A stretch of 64,000 bases of DNA from Asaia bogorensis NBRC 16594 (GCF_001547995.1 NZ_AP014690.1:2663001-2727000); one strand, 5' to 3'. Shown: positions 43,174 to 51,764, counted from the stretch's first letter. The notes: generated by a model not told the origin, from the sequence alone. Made by a program: numbers and translations.

Positions 43174-44367
43174 TCAGTCCGCTGTCATGGAAGAGAGCAG
43201 CGCCATTGATTTGAGCGTGAAACTGCCTTCGCCCACCAGCCTGTCGCCATCGTGCAGGGCCCCGCTCACAATGGCCTGCTCGTCGTCACGCGCCTTGACC
43301 TGCACGGAAACGGGCATGAAATGCGTGGCATCCTGCTGGACGAACACCACATCCTCACTATCAATCTGCTGAAGCGCTGCCACCGGCACACGCAGCCCCT
43401 GCGTCCCCTCGCCGGTCTGGAAAGCGGCATCGAGCATCATGCCCGGGCGCAGTGAAGAAGGTGGGTGATCGAGGGTGCAGACCACGCGCACAAGCCCTGT
43501 GGCAGGGTCGGCGAGCCCCGCCACGGTGGTGATCCGCGCCTCGATTACCCGTCCCTTTTCCTGACTGGCCGGGCGAAACCGCGCCTTGCCTCCGGGCGCC
43601 AACCCGGCAGCATCTTCGGGCGAGAGATCGGCGCTCAGCCAGAGGCGGGAGAGATCAACCACGGTCACGAGATTGTCGCCAGCATTGATATCGGCTGCGA
43701 CAGAGGTGCGCACAGCCTGCACGACGCCATCGACCGGGCTGATCAGATCCGATGCCTCGTCCTGCACGATCCGCTCGGTTACGGAGGTGAATTCCTCCGT
43801 CTGCCGGTGTTCCAACGTCGCAAGGTCCGCCTCGCGGGCCTTGACCAGTCCGCGCTGCTGCTCAAGCACCATCCGGCGTCGTTCAAGCTCCCCGCGTGAG
43901 ACCGCACTCCCGACAAGCGCCGCACCGCGACGATAGAGCATCGTCGCCTCCGCCTCACCGGCACGCGCCGAAGCCAGGGCGGCATCAACCTGTTCACGCT
44001 GAAGCTGAAGCTCATGCAGGGAGTGATCGGTGTAGGAAATCAAAGCCTCGCCGCGTTTGACAGGCTGACCGGGCGTCACATGCACTGCCATGACCTTGCC
44101 TGCACCGGCTGCATGGATATCAATAACCCGGCTCGTATCGGCATCGACCCGTGCCATCGCCTGCACTGAGGGGAACACCTCGCCCCGTGACAGCGAGACG
44201 ATTACGACATGCTCGTTGCGCTGCGCCTCCTCAGGCAGCGTGAAGACATGACGCCAGGCCTCCGCTGCCTGTGCCGTGCCGCCGAGACACGATGAAGCCG
44301 CAAGACCCGTCAGAACGACAGAGACCGCCAAAATCCTGCTGCGCATCGAGGCGAGACATCTGATCAT
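43174..44367 (-). CDS. RND efflux periplasmic adaptor subunit, CusB/CzcB-like
   Basis: A 397-aa exported membrane-fusion protein. The signal peptide is around residues 8-33 (ILAVSVVLTGLAASSCLGG). The biotinyl-lipoyl-like domain contains IHAAGAGKVMAVHVTPGQPVKRGEAL, a coiled-coil hairpin covers about residues 120-190 (two long helices, ELQLQREQVDAALASARAG being part of the first), and a beta-barrel with LWLSADLSPEDAAGLAPGGK follows. The adaptor bridges the inner-membrane pump and an outer-membrane channel. ATG 44367 has AGGGG seven bases upstream. It lies 12 bases after the csoR stop and 7 before the pump start. Confidence 0.88.
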   Translation of the reverse strand: MIRCLASMRSRILAVSVVLTGLAASSCLGGTAQAAEAWRHVFTLPEEAQRNEHVVIVSLSRGEVFPSVQAMARVDADTSRVIDIHAAGAGKVMAVHVTPGQPVKRGEALISYTDHSLHELQLQREQVDAALASARAGEAEATMLYRRGAALVGSAVSRGELERRRMVLEQQRGLVKAREADLATLEHRQTEEFTSVTERIVQDEASDLISPVDGVVQAVRTSVAADINAGDNLVTVVDLSRLWLSADLSPEDAAGLAPGGKARFRPASQEKGRVIEARITTVAGLADPATGLVRVVCTLDHPPSSLRPGMMLDAAFQTGEGTQGLRVPVAALQQIDSEDVVFVQQDATHFMPVSVQVKARDDEQAIVSGALHDGDRLVGEGSFTLKSMALLSSMTAD

Positions 44368-44379
44368 GCGACGCCCCTG

Positions 44380-44646
44380 TCAGAGATATTTAACGAGACG
44401 GGCAAATTCGCGCATGGCATCGTCACGCCCGGTTCCGCCATCTTCCATCGCCTCAATCACGCAATGCTCGACATGGTCCTGAATCAGGGCGCGCTTGGCA
44501 TTACGCAGGGTATTTTCAACAGCCTGAATCTGCTGGGCCAGATCGGCGCAGCTTCGATCGGCCTCGATCATGTCGAGGATCGTCGCCAGATGGCCGTGGG
44601 CCTGCTTGAGGCGAAGGGCGATTTTTCGGTGATTCGGCGGGCTCAT
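44380..44646 (-). CDS. csoR: CsoR/RcnR/FrmR-family metal-sensing repressor
   Basis: An 88-aa all-helical repressor (DUF156). The metal ligands follow the CsoR pattern: Cys33 (RSCADL), His58 and Cys62 (DHVEHC), with the 25- and 4-residue spacings of Cu(I)-binding CsoR; the extra N-terminal His of RcnR is absent. Apo-protein represses and metal binding releases DNA. The matching operator, a G-tract inside a TATACCC inverted repeat, lies 9 bases upstream of its own start, so it should control itself and the adaptor-pump genes. A Cu(I) signal is inferred from the ligands; Ni(II) cannot be ruled out. Confidence 0.9.
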   Translation of the reverse strand: MSPPNHRKIALRLKQAHGHLATILDMIEADRSCADLAQQIQAVENTLRNAKRALIQDHVEHCVIEAMEDGGTGRDDAMREFARLVKYL

Positions 44647-44654
44647 GAAACCCC

Positions 44655-44677
44655 TATACCCTAGGGGGGAGGGTATA
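44655..44677 (-). promoter_or_regulatory. CsoR-type operator
   Basis: TATACCC (44655-44661) and GGGTATA (44671-44677) are perfect inverted arms around TAGGGGGGA. A G-tract flanked by AT-rich inverted repeats is the known DNA target of the CsoR/RcnR/FrmR family. It lies 9-31 bases upstream of the repressor ATG, so it overlaps or directly follows the promoter. Confidence 0.85.
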
Positions 44678-44795
44678 AGGAAGAACGTTCAGACATTTTG
44701 CATCACAATTGACGCCGGCGAGGGGCGATCCTTCCAGACTGCCTGGCATGATGGGTGCGTTGCCTGCCCAAGCCCCCCTCACCATGCCCCGATAA

Positions 44796-45509
44796 TCAGT
44801 CGCGTGTTTCGACAATCACGATTTCCGAAACGCTGGCTGCTTCAATTGTCACGAGAGCCTCGTCACGCAGCGCAGCCCCATCGCGTGGAGCGAGTTTCAC
44901 GCGCGATCCGGAAGTGACGAGGGTGACATCGCCAGAAGCCAGAACGGCATAGCCCGACCAACCGGGCTCAAGCTGCCACTCAAGCGCGCTACCCTTCTCG
45001 ATCGTCGCCGCCCGGACCCGTGCCGTTGCATTGATCCGCAGCGCATCCTCATCACCTTCGACACCGGAGGCCAGCGTCACCAGACGATTGGCCCGTGCCT
45101 CGACTGGAAAAGGCCGTGTGCCCCACGAGGGCGCGTGACCACGCCGGTCGGGCTGGATCCAGATCTGAAAGAGCGTGGTGGTAATGGCCTCGAGATTGGC
45201 TTCGCTATGAACGATCCCTGTCCCGGCTGACATGACCTGTACCTGCCCTGCCTCGGTCCGGCCCTCATTACCCAGCGAGTCACGATGTGAAATGGCCCCC
45301 TGACGAACATAGGTGATGATCTCCATGTCCCGATGCGGATGCGAGGGAAAACCGCTATCCGGTGCAATCTCGTCATCATTCCAGACGCGCAGCGCCCCCC
45401 AGCCCATGCGGGCAGGATCGTGATAACCGGCAAAGGAAAAATGATGCGCGGCCTTGAGCCAGCCATGGTCGGCGTGGCCGATCGACGCAAATGGACGGTA
45501 GTCGATCAT
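44796..45509 (-). CDS. Pirin-family protein (YhaK/YhhW-like)
   Basis: A 237-aa bicupin. The N-terminal cupin metal site is visible in SGFPSHPHRDMEIITYVRQG (two His of the cluster) with GAISHRDSLGNEG and GTGIVHSEAN supplying the remaining ligands; these are the pirin signature blocks. Homologues include quercetin 2,3-dioxygenases and redox-sensing proteins. A strong AGGAGG lies 8 bases before the ATG. It is divergently paired with a LysR regulator (the same pairing as YhaK/YhaJ in E. coli), which suggests the regulator controls it. Confidence 0.9.
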   Translation of the reverse strand: MIDYRPFASIGHADHGWLKAAHHFSFAGYHDPARMGWGALRVWNDDEIAPDSGFPSHPHRDMEIITYVRQGAISHRDSLGNEGRTEAGQVQVMSAGTGIVHSEANLEAITTTLFQIWIQPDRRGHAPSWGTRPFPVEARANRLVTLASGVEGDEDALRINATARVRAATIEKGSALEWQLEPGWSGYAVLASGDVTLVTSGSRVKLAPRDGAALRDEALVTIEAASVSEIVIVETRD

Positions 45510-45572
45510 GAAATGATCCTCCTGAGTGATGATCGACCATAGGCAATCGGGCGCACGTCAATATATAGAAAT

Positions 45573-45595
45573 AATGGAAACAGATTGGTTCCATT
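45573..45595. promoter_or_regulatory. Dyad AATGGAA-N9-TTCCATT between pirin and LysR genes
   Basis: Seven-base perfect arms (45573-45579 and 45589-45595) with a T-rich/A-rich symmetry fitting a LysR-type binding site. It ends 2 bases before the LysR ATG at 45598 and is 64 bases from the pirin start, as expected for autoregulation and control of the divergent gene. Confidence 0.5.
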
Positions 45596-45597
45596 TC

Positions 45598-46518
45598 ATG
45601 ACACAACGCTTGCCTGACTTCGAGGCTCTGGCCATCTTCGCCCGTGTGGTCGAGCTTGGTTCCTTCAGTGCTGCGGCGCGGGCTCTTGGCCTGTCGCGCC
45701 CCACCATTTCCAAGGCCATTGCGCGTCTGGAGCACAGCACAGGCACCTATGTGCTGAACCGGACCTCACGCCAGCTCGCCCTGACTGAAACAGGGCAGCG
45801 CGTACTGACCCACGCCAACCGAATTCTCGGCGAGGGCGAGGCTGCCGAGGCTGAATTGCGCCAGGCCGTTCATCACCCGCATGGATTGCTGCGCTTGACC
45901 GCCCCAATCTCTTTTGGTCTGAATCATGTGGCACCCCTGCTCCCGGATTTTCTGACGCGGTATCCCGAGATCCGTCTCGCCATGACCTATACGGATACCC
46001 AGCTTGACCTGATCGGTGGGGGGTTTGACATCGCTATACGTATCGCGGCCCACGCCCCCTCATCGCTGCGCGCTTTGCGCCTTTGCCGCATACCGCTGTT
46101 TCTGGTGGCCGCACCAGCCTATCTCGCCCGGCATGGTGCGCCATCACACCCCAGGGATCTCAGGCAGCATGACGGGCTGATCTATGAAGGCACACAATCA
46201 CCCGGAGCATGGCGCATGAGCCGCGACGGGGAAACCATGCAGGTCGATCCACCGACGAGCCGTTACCGCTCGAACAATGCTGAAGCCTTTTTGCCCGCGC
46301 TGCGGGCCGGGCTGGGTATTGGAATATTCCCGGAGTTCATGATCGCGCAGGACATACAAAATGGCACATTGATCAGGCTTATGCCGGAATGGTCCTTACC
46401 CGAAACAGAACTCTGCCTGCTGACACCCCCCGGCCGCTCCCATCCGGCACGGGTATCGGCGTTCCTTGACCATATCGGGGGTGCGCTCAGAAAATCTCCC
46501 TGGCGTCATTCGACATGA
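45598..46518 (+). CDS. LysR-family transcriptional regulator
   Basis: A 306-aa LysR protein: winged helix-turn-helix at about residues 3-60 (FEALAIFARVVELGSFSAAARALGLS, of which part is quoted as SFSAAARALGLSRPTISKAI), then a periplasmic-binding-like effector domain from about 90 (LRLTAPISFGLNHVAPLLPD). The frame is open to 45526, but ATG 45598 gives the normal N-terminus MTQRLPDFEAL and leaves the upstream dyad outside the gene; ATG 45574 is another option. It faces the pirin gene and probably regulates it. The effector is unknown. Confidence 0.88.
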   Translation: MTQRLPDFEALAIFARVVELGSFSAAARALGLSRPTISKAIARLEHSTGTYVLNRTSRQLALTETGQRVLTHANRILGEGEAAEAELRQAVHHPHGLLRLTAPISFGLNHVAPLLPDFLTRYPEIRLAMTYTDTQLDLIGGGFDIAIRIAAHAPSSLRALRLCRIPLFLVAAPAYLARHGAPSHPRDLRQHDGLIYEGTQSPGAWRMSRDGETMQVDPPTSRYRSNNAEAFLPALRAGLGIGIFPEFMIAQDIQNGTLIRLMPEWSLPETELCLLTPPGRSHPARVSAFLDHIGGALRKSPWRHST

Positions 46519-46605
46519 TTTGACGAAGAACCGGATGATAACTTATTAACTCAAATGCTACGCGGTGCGATAGCAGGCTTCCGCAAGAACAGAGACCTGA
46601 AAAAG

Positions 46606-46989
46606 ATGACCAGCGAACGATCGCAGAAGATATCTCCAAGCTTTGCGCTCACAAGACGCATTGCAATGTTGAGAAAAAGCCAAGGTCTCAGCCAACAACA
46701 ACTTGCGGATACATTGGGCGTTTCACGATCGGCTGTTGCTTTTTGGGAAACCGGACGTGTCGGTAGTTTGAGGAAATACATTCCCAAGCTCGCAGACCTC
46801 TTCGGGGTCTCGACCGAGGTCTTTCTGACCGGCATGATTGAAGAGGATATCCCCGCAGTCCTGACCCCGGATGAAGACGATCTGCTGCGCCTCTATCGCC
46901 TGCTCAATCCCGAGATGAAACTGACCGCCCAGAAATGGATGGAGCGACAGGTGCACAAGCAAAACGCCGCCGGGAAAGTCATCGCCTGA
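46606..46989 (+). CDS. XRE-family helix-turn-helix regulator
   Basis: A 127-aa protein from ATG 46606 (or 144 aa from 46555). The N-terminal HTH is clear: RIAMLRKSQGLSQQQLADTL, then GVSRSAVAFWETGRVGS and LADLFGVSTEVFL, the XRE pattern of Cro/CI-like repressors. The C-terminal third (LRLYRLLNPEMKLTAQKWM) has no assigned domain. Its GC content is clearly lower than that of neighbouring genes, hinting at separate origin. It stands between the LysR gene and the cobM end, with no partner gene; a phage-like or toxin-antitoxin partner is not visible. Confidence 0.8.
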   Translation: MTSERSQKISPSFALTRRIAMLRKSQGLSQQQLADTLGVSRSAVAFWETGRVGSLRKYIPKLADLFGVSTEVFLTGMIEEDIPAVLTPDEDDLLRLYRLLNPEMKLTAQKWMERQVHKQNAAGKVIA

Positions 46990-47098
46990 AACAGGCGTTC
47001 CTGTCTCTTAGCCCTTCTTTTCAGGCAGCCCCGTCAACGCTTGTTCCATGTCTGCCGGGCCGCATCTATCGCGTTATCCTGCCCAGCACCGATCATGC

Positions 47099-47896
47099 TC
47101 AGGTGACGAGACGTGGTGCCGGAAGTGGGACGTTATCCTTGTCGCGACCACGAAACCGCCGCTGGTAATCGGGGTCATAGAGCGCACTTTCGCGGAACGT
47201 CCCAGGTTCCAGGGCTCTGCCAACCAGAATGAGGGCCGTGCGGGCCTCGGGCTCAGCCGCCATCAGGGAAACAATCGTTGCGAGCGTTCCCTGCACGCGA
47301 TGTTCATCAGGCCAGCTCGCCCGCGCGACCACGGCAGCAGGACAGGTTGCGCCATAGAACGGCAGCAGGCGGCTTACAATTTCTTCCAGTCGATGCACCG
47401 CAAGATGAATCGCCAGTGTCGCGCCAGTCGCAGCAAAAGCTTCAAGGGTCTCTGCCTCCGGCATCGCCGAAGCGCGTCCTGACAGTCGCGTCAGGACCAG
47501 ACTCTGAGCGACGCCCGGTACAGTCAGCTCGCGCCCAAGCGCGGCAGAGGCTGCGGCAAAGGCCGGCACACCTGGTGTCAGCGTGTAGGCAATCCCTCTA
47601 CGCTCCAGCCGCGCGACCTGCTCAGCCACGGCGCTATAGAGCGAAAGATCGCCTGAATGGAGCCTGGCGACATCCTCACCGGCCTCGTGAGCCGCAACGA
47701 ACAAGGCCTCGATCTCATCGAGACAAAGGGGCGCCGTATCGATCTGTCTGGTTTCAGGCCCGCAGAAAGCAAGGATCTCGGGTGGGATGATCGAGCCTGC
47801 GTAAAGACAGAGCGGAACGCGTTCCAGAATGGCGCGGCCCCGCAGCGTCATCAGGTCAGCAGCCCCCGGCCCCGCCCCGATAAAATGAACGGTCAC
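47099..47896 (-). CDS. cobM: Precorrin-4 C11-methyltransferase
   Basis: A 265-aa SAM-dependent tetrapyrrole methylase. [18 protein letters not shown] is the glycine loop, [15 protein letters not shown] and [13 protein letters not shown] the substrate and SAM motifs, and [10 protein letters not shown] completes the family pattern of CobM/CbiF. It methylates C11 of precorrin-4 in aerobic B12 synthesis. GTG 47896 overlaps the cobE stop (GTGA), which is preferred over the more distal GTG at 47935. It is the last gene of the cobL-cobE-cobM set on the minus strand. Length is near the usual 250-260. Confidence 0.92.
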   Translation of the reverse strand: MTVHFIGAGPGAADLMTLRGRAILERVPLCLYAGSIIPPEILAFCGPETRQIDTAPLCLDEIEALFVAAHEAGEDVARLHSGDLSLYSAVAEQVARLERRGIAYTLTPGVPAFAAASAALGRELTVPGVAQSLVLTRLSGRASAMPEAETLEAFAATGATLAIHLAVHRLEEIVSRLLPFYGATCPAAVVARASWPDEHRVQGTLATIVSLMAAEPEARTALILVGRALEPGTFRESALYDPDYQRRFRGRDKDNVPLPAPRLVT

Positions 47897-48276
47897 GGGC
47901 TCAGCGATCCGGCCTTGATCATGGCAAAGGCGCACGTCACGCCGTCTCCTGCAAGTCGCGCGCCGAGCAACTGGCTGTGCGGCCCCAGAACGGCCAAAGC
48001 GCAGCCTTCCGCGATAGAGCCGAACCCCATTGTCATACGGGCGCGCTCGGAGTGGGTCAGACAGCGCGGCTGGGCCGAGGCGAGAGACAGGAGATCAACC
48101 ACCGTGACGGGTAGTTTGAAAAGCTGGGCCACAGCCTGCACAGCGGCGTGGTTCTGTCTGAATGCCGGAACGGCAAAACCATGCGGCAGGCCCCAGCGCT
48201 CGATGGCCAACCTCACTACATCAATCATGGCCTCGGGGGATGCCTCGAGCCTGCAACCCAATCCTCCCATGATCAT
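47893..48276 (-). CDS. cobE: CobE / CbiG C-terminal-like protein
   Basis: A 127-aa protein of the CbiG C-terminal/CobE family: [21 protein letters not shown] at the N-terminus and [20 protein letters not shown], ending with [14 protein letters not shown], are the family blocks. In aerobic producers CobE is small and separate, and is associated with corrin ring steps; its precise role is not settled. The frame is open to 48384, but ATG 48276 overlaps the cobL stop (ATGA) and gives the family N-terminus. It is translationally coupled to both neighbours. Confidence 0.88.
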   Translation of the reverse strand: MIMGGLGCRLEASPEAMIDVVRLAIERWGLPHGFAVPAFRQNHAAVQAVAQLFKLPVTVVDLLSLASAQPRCLTHSERARMTMGFGSIAEGCALAVLGPHSQLLGARLAGDGVTCAFAMIKAGSLSP

Positions 48277-49517
48277 GGTTTGACAGCCTTGTACTGTGTG
48301 ACCGTCATGGCCGGCCTGAATCCATGCATGGTCCCTATTGGTCCTAGACGCTCCATGCTGATGCGCGATAGCGCACCGCCCCATGCTTGAAAAGCCTCGA
48401 AAAGCCGTTGCTCGCCCTCAAGCGTGACAGCATTGGCCACCAGCCTGCCGCCAGAACGAAGCGCAGACCAAGCATTGTCCAGCAATCCGGGCGTGCTGAT
48501 ACCGCCGCCGACAAACACAGCATCGGGCGGCGGCATATCAGACAGGGGCGCAGACAGGTCACGCTGTTCCACGTGAAGCTGATCGACACCCAGAGCTTCT
48601 GCATTGCGGGCAATACGCGCACAACGCTCTGCATTGCGTTCAACGGCAAAGCACTGGTTCGAGGGGTGGCGCAACATCCACTCGATACCGATCGACCCCG
48701 ATCCTGCCCCAAGATCCCACAACACCTGCCCCGGATGGGGGGCGAGGGCGCTGAGGGTGATCGCCCGTATCTCCTGTTTGGTGATCTGACCGTCATGTTC
48801 GAAAAAATGGTCAGGTAGACCGCAGGCCAGAGGCAGCAATGATGCGCCCCTGCCGGCGACAATCTCCACCGCCATCATGTTGAGCCGCGCCACATCGCCG
48901 GGTGCACCTTCGCGGGCCCGGAACACCCGTTGTCGTTCTTCGGGTCCATCGAGCGCTTCGAGCAGATGGATCACGCTCTCACCGCATCCCTTCTCGTCCA
49001 GCCACGCGGCCAGAGAGGCGGGCGTGGTCTCATCTGCCGAAAGGATGACAAGCCTTGCACCCGGCTGCAAATGAGGCAGAAGGCGGCTCATGGGCCGGCC
49101 GCAAAGCGAGACGAGGCCGACATCCTGTGCGGACCATCCTGTTCTGGCACACGCCAGGGTCAGGCAGGAGCGTGAGGGTATGACCTGAAGCCCATCATAG
49201 CCAAAATGCGCAGCAATCTGCTTGCCAATCCCGAAGAAGAACGGATCACCCGAGGCCAGAACGACGACATCGCGTCCTTCATGACGGGCCAGAGCCTGCA
49301 TGGCCCGCGAGTAGGGCGACGGCCAGGTCTCGCGCAGCGCCTGCCCCCTTCCCTCCACAAGACTCAGATGTCGCTTTCCGCCGACCAGAACATCGGCCTC
49401 GAGAATTGCCCGTTGCGCCTTGCGTGAAAGCGCCTCAAACCCGTCCTCTCCCAGGCCGATGATCGTCAGCCAGTGTTTGGCGCCTGAACAGGGAGAGAGT
49501 GAGGGCAAGGAATGCAT
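48273..49517 (-). CDS. cobL: Precorrin-6Y C5,15-methyltransferase (decarboxylating), CobL
   Basis: A 414-aa fusion of CbiE- and CbiT-type methyltransferases, matching the 413 aa of Paracoccus/Pseudomonas denitrificans CobL. The N-terminal half starts WLTIIGLGEDGFEALS and has VVLASGDPFFFGIG; the C-terminal half has LWDLGAGSGSIGIEWML, the SAM loop, and DAVFVGGGIS. It methylates C5 and C15 and decarboxylates the acetate side chain. The frame runs upstream to 49955 under cobK, but that part is not homologous; ATG 49517 is the only suitable start and its codon shares ATGCAT with the cobK start on the other strand. Confidence 0.92.
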   Translation of the reverse strand: MHSLPSLSPCSGAKHWLTIIGLGEDGFEALSRKAQRAILEADVLVGGKRHLSLVEGRGQALRETWPSPYSRAMQALARHEGRDVVVLASGDPFFFGIGKQIAAHFGYDGLQVIPSRSCLTLACARTGWSAQDVGLVSLCGRPMSRLLPHLQPGARLVILSADETTPASLAAWLDEKGCGESVIHLLEALDGPEERQRVFRAREGAPGDVARLNMMAVEIVAGRGASLLPLACGLPDHFFEHDGQITKQEIRAITLSALAPHPGQVLWDLGAGSGSIGIEWMLRHPSNQCFAVERNAERCARIARNAEALGVDQLHVEQRDLSAPLSDMPPPDAVFVGGGISTPGLLDNAWSALRSGGRLVANAVTLEGEQRLFEAFQAWGGALSRISMERLGPIGTMHGFRPAMTVTQYKAVKP

Positions 49518-50255
49518 ATCCTGATATTGGGGGGCACCACCGAGGCGCGCCAACTCTGTCACGCGCTGGAGTCCCAGGGGAGTGATGATATCACGTTTTC
49601 TCTGGCGGGTGTCACGGCGTCGGCATTGCCTGTTCCGTCCCGTATGCGCATGGGGGGGTTTGGCGGCATCGCCGGGCTGATCGCCTGGCTGACCCGCCAT
49701 GAGGCTGACGTGGTAATCGATGCCACCCATCCGTTCGCTGCGCGCATGAGCCATCATGCCGTTGCGGCTACGAAGGCCTGTTCGCGCCCATTGCTGCGCC
49801 TCACCCGCCCGGCATGGCAAGCCGGAGAAGGCGCTATATGGCGCCATGCGCCATGGATCAGCGCCGTGCCCGCCATGCTGGGAACGACGCCGCGCCGGGT
49901 TTTCCTGACGACAGGACGCAAGGATCTCGATCCATTCAGGCATACGCCGCATCATTACCTTCTGCGCAGTATCGATCCGCCCGGCGATGCGCTACCAGAC
50001 GGCGCGACCCTCCTGCTCGCACGCGGCCCCTTCCGGCTTGATGACGAACTCGCCCTGTTTCGCAAGCATCGTATCAATTGTCTCGTGACAAAAAATGCCG
50101 GTGCGGCGGCCACAGCCCCCAAGCTGGAGGCGGCCCGACAACTTGGCGTTGAGGTCATCATGGTCGATCGCCCGCCTCTTCCGCCTGCCGAGGAACTTGA
50201 TACGGTCGAGGCCGCCATGACATGGCTGGAACGGATCAGGCTTCGCGGCTCATGA
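49512..50255 (+). CDS. cobK: Precorrin-6A reductase
   Basis: A 247-aa NADPH-dependent reductase of the CobK/CbiJ family. MHILILGGTTEARQLCHAL is the typical N-terminus, VIDATHPFAARMSHHAV and RVFLTTGRKDLDPF are core motifs, and LVTKNAGAAATAPKLEAARQ is the conserved end block. It reduces precorrin-6A to dihydro-form. The start is fixed by the motif beginning at residue 3. It is the only cob gene on the plus strand: divergent from cobL (6-base overlap at the start codons) and convergent with cobJ (28 bases apart). Its promoter must lie inside the cobL coding region. Confidence 0.93.
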   Translation: MHILILGGTTEARQLCHALESQGSDDITFSLAGVTASALPVPSRMRMGGFGGIAGLIAWLTRHEADVVIDATHPFAARMSHHAVAATKACSRPLLRLTRPAWQAGEGAIWRHAPWISAVPAMLGTTPRRVFLTTGRKDLDPFRHTPHHYLLRSIDPPGDALPDGATLLLARGPFRLDDELALFRKHRINCLVTKNAGAAATAPKLEAARQLGVEVIMVDRPPLPPAEELDTVEAAMTWLERIRLRGS

Positions 50256-50283
50256 GTCGGCGTAACCTGCGGCAATCCCGGCT

Positions 50284-51045
50284 TCAGGGCACGCGGCGCA
50301 ACGTGTAGAGCCAGGGGGTTTCGCCGGGGCGTTCGATCAGATGAGTGAAGGCGCAGCCAATCAGCACCAGCGTGCTCATATCCGCATCCTCGCCTCTGGC
50401 CTGAGCCAGGGACACATGCAGGACATGCTCGCCGGGGCGGCCTATGGCGCGGGCAAACACGACATGTGTCTCCCCTGGCAGCACCCTACGCAACACGTCC
50501 AATCCCTGATCGAGCTGGCCGGGGCGCGCCAAGGAACGGGGATTATAAAGCGCGATGACAAATCCGGCCTCGGCCGCAGCCTTCAGGCGGCGCGCCACGA
50601 TGTCCCAGGGCTTCAGGTTGTCTGACAGCGATATCACACAGAAATCGCCGCCAAGCGGTGCCCCAAGCCTCGCCGCCGCGGCGAGCACCGCACTGATGCC
50701 GGGTATGACGCGTATATCGATAGCACGCCGGGCAGATGGCCCGCCCGCCACGGCCTCGAACACGGCGCTCGCCATGCCGAAAACGCCCGCGTCCCCGCCT
50801 GAGACGACCACAGGCACCCGCCCGCTCATCGCCAGATCGAGCGCATGGCGGGCGCGATCGAGTTCCTCGCGATTATCCGTCACATGGGGCGTTGCGTGCT
50901 CGTCTGCCCCCAACGCAAAGGCGCGGGTGACATAAAGCCCGTAACCCAGCACATCGGTCGCCGCAGCCAACGCCTCACGCGCCTCAGCCGTGATCTGACC
51001 CGTAGCACCGGGCCCAAGACCGACCACATACAGGACAGGCTTCAT
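50284..51045 (-). CDS. cobJ: Precorrin-3B C17-methyltransferase
   Basis: A 253-aa tetrapyrrole methylase. LYVVGLGPGATGQITAEARE is the N-terminal glycine loop, VVVSGGDAGVFGMASAVFE and VIPGISAVLAAAARLGAPLG the SAM/substrate blocks, and FVIALYNPRSLARPGQL is specific to CobJ/CbiH. It methylates C17 with ring contraction. The start overlaps the cobI stop (ATGA). It is the last gene of cobG-H-I-J, and converges with cobK. Confidence 0.94.
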   Translation of the reverse strand: MKPVLYVVGLGPGATGQITAEAREALAAATDVLGYGLYVTRAFALGADEHATPHVTDNREELDRARHALDLAMSGRVPVVVSGGDAGVFGMASAVFEAVAGGPSARRAIDIRVIPGISAVLAAAARLGAPLGGDFCVISLSDNLKPWDIVARRLKAAAEAGFVIALYNPRSLARPGQLDQGLDVLRRVLPGETHVVFARAIGRPGEHVLHVSLAQARGEDADMSTLVLIGCAFTHLIERPGETPWLYTLRRVP

Positions 51046-51764
51046 CGGGCCCGCTTTCGCCCCGGCACGAGGACCATCGAGAAATAAGGAGCTTTTTCCG
51101 GCGCCTGATCGAGCGGCAGGCAGACCTGCCCGGCTTGTGTGCCGCGTTCGACATACACCGCCTTCTCGTGGCGCCCGCTTTGCTGCAGGGCCGCACGCAC
51201 TTTCGCGAAATTGCGCCCGATCTTCATGATCACATGTGCATCACCCCGTGCGAGCCACGCGGAGAGACTGGCTTCATCGAGCGTTGCAGGCAATACACTG
51301 AGGATATCATCACCATGCACCATCGGCAGATGGGCGGCTGACCAGCAACCGCTCATCCCGGTAATGCCCGGCACGATCTCGCAGCGAAAATGCGGGCTGA
51401 GGCGGTCAAACAGATACATGGCCGAGCCGTACAGAAACGGGTCGCCTTCGCACAAAAGCGCAATCCGGCGCCCTTTCGCCAGCTCTCCTGACAGCCTCTG
51501 GGCACAACGGTCGTAAAATGCGGCCATATCGACCAGATAACGCGGGTCCTCCACCGGCACAGCCGTGGTGAATGGATAGTCGAAACGCAGTTCTTCCGCG
51601 CCTGAGGGCACATGATCACCGGCGATGACACGCGCATGTCCCGGTTTGCCGCACGCAGCGAACCACGCCACGACATCGGCGGCCTGCAGATAACGCACCG
51701 CCTTGAGGGTCAGCAATTCCGGGTCACCCGGCCCCATGCCGAGAATCTGGCAGAGACCGGTCAT
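51042..51764 (-). CDS. cobI: Precorrin-2 C20-methyltransferase
   Basis: A 240-aa tetrapyrrole methylase. QILGMGPGDPELLTLKAVRY, LLCEGDPFLYGSAMYLFDRL and VPGITGMSGCWSAAHLP are the CobI/CbiL blocks. It adds the C20 methyl to precorrin-2. ATG 51764 overlaps the cobH stop (ATGA); the frame is open to 51794 but the upstream codons are not family-like. The gene overlaps cobJ by 4 bases, so cobH, cobI and cobJ are tightly coupled. Confidence 0.94.
   Translation of the reverse strand: MTGLCQILGMGPGDPELLTLKAVRYLQAADVVAWFAACGKPGHARVIAGDHVPSGAEELRFDYPFTTAVPVEDPRYLVDMAAFYDRCAQRLSGELAKGRRIALLCEGDPFLYGSAMYLFDRLSPHFRCEIVPGITGMSGCWSAAHLPMVHGDDILSVLPATLDEASLSAWLARGDAHVIMKIGRNFAKVRAALQQSGRHEKAVYVERGTQAGQVCLPLDQAPEKAPYFSMVLVPGRKRAR

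Noticed and set aside
48277-48384. Upstream extension of cobE (start at 48384)
   Set aside because: It lies within the cobL 3' end and is not family-like; ATG 48276 overlaps the cobL stop and matches CobE N-termini.
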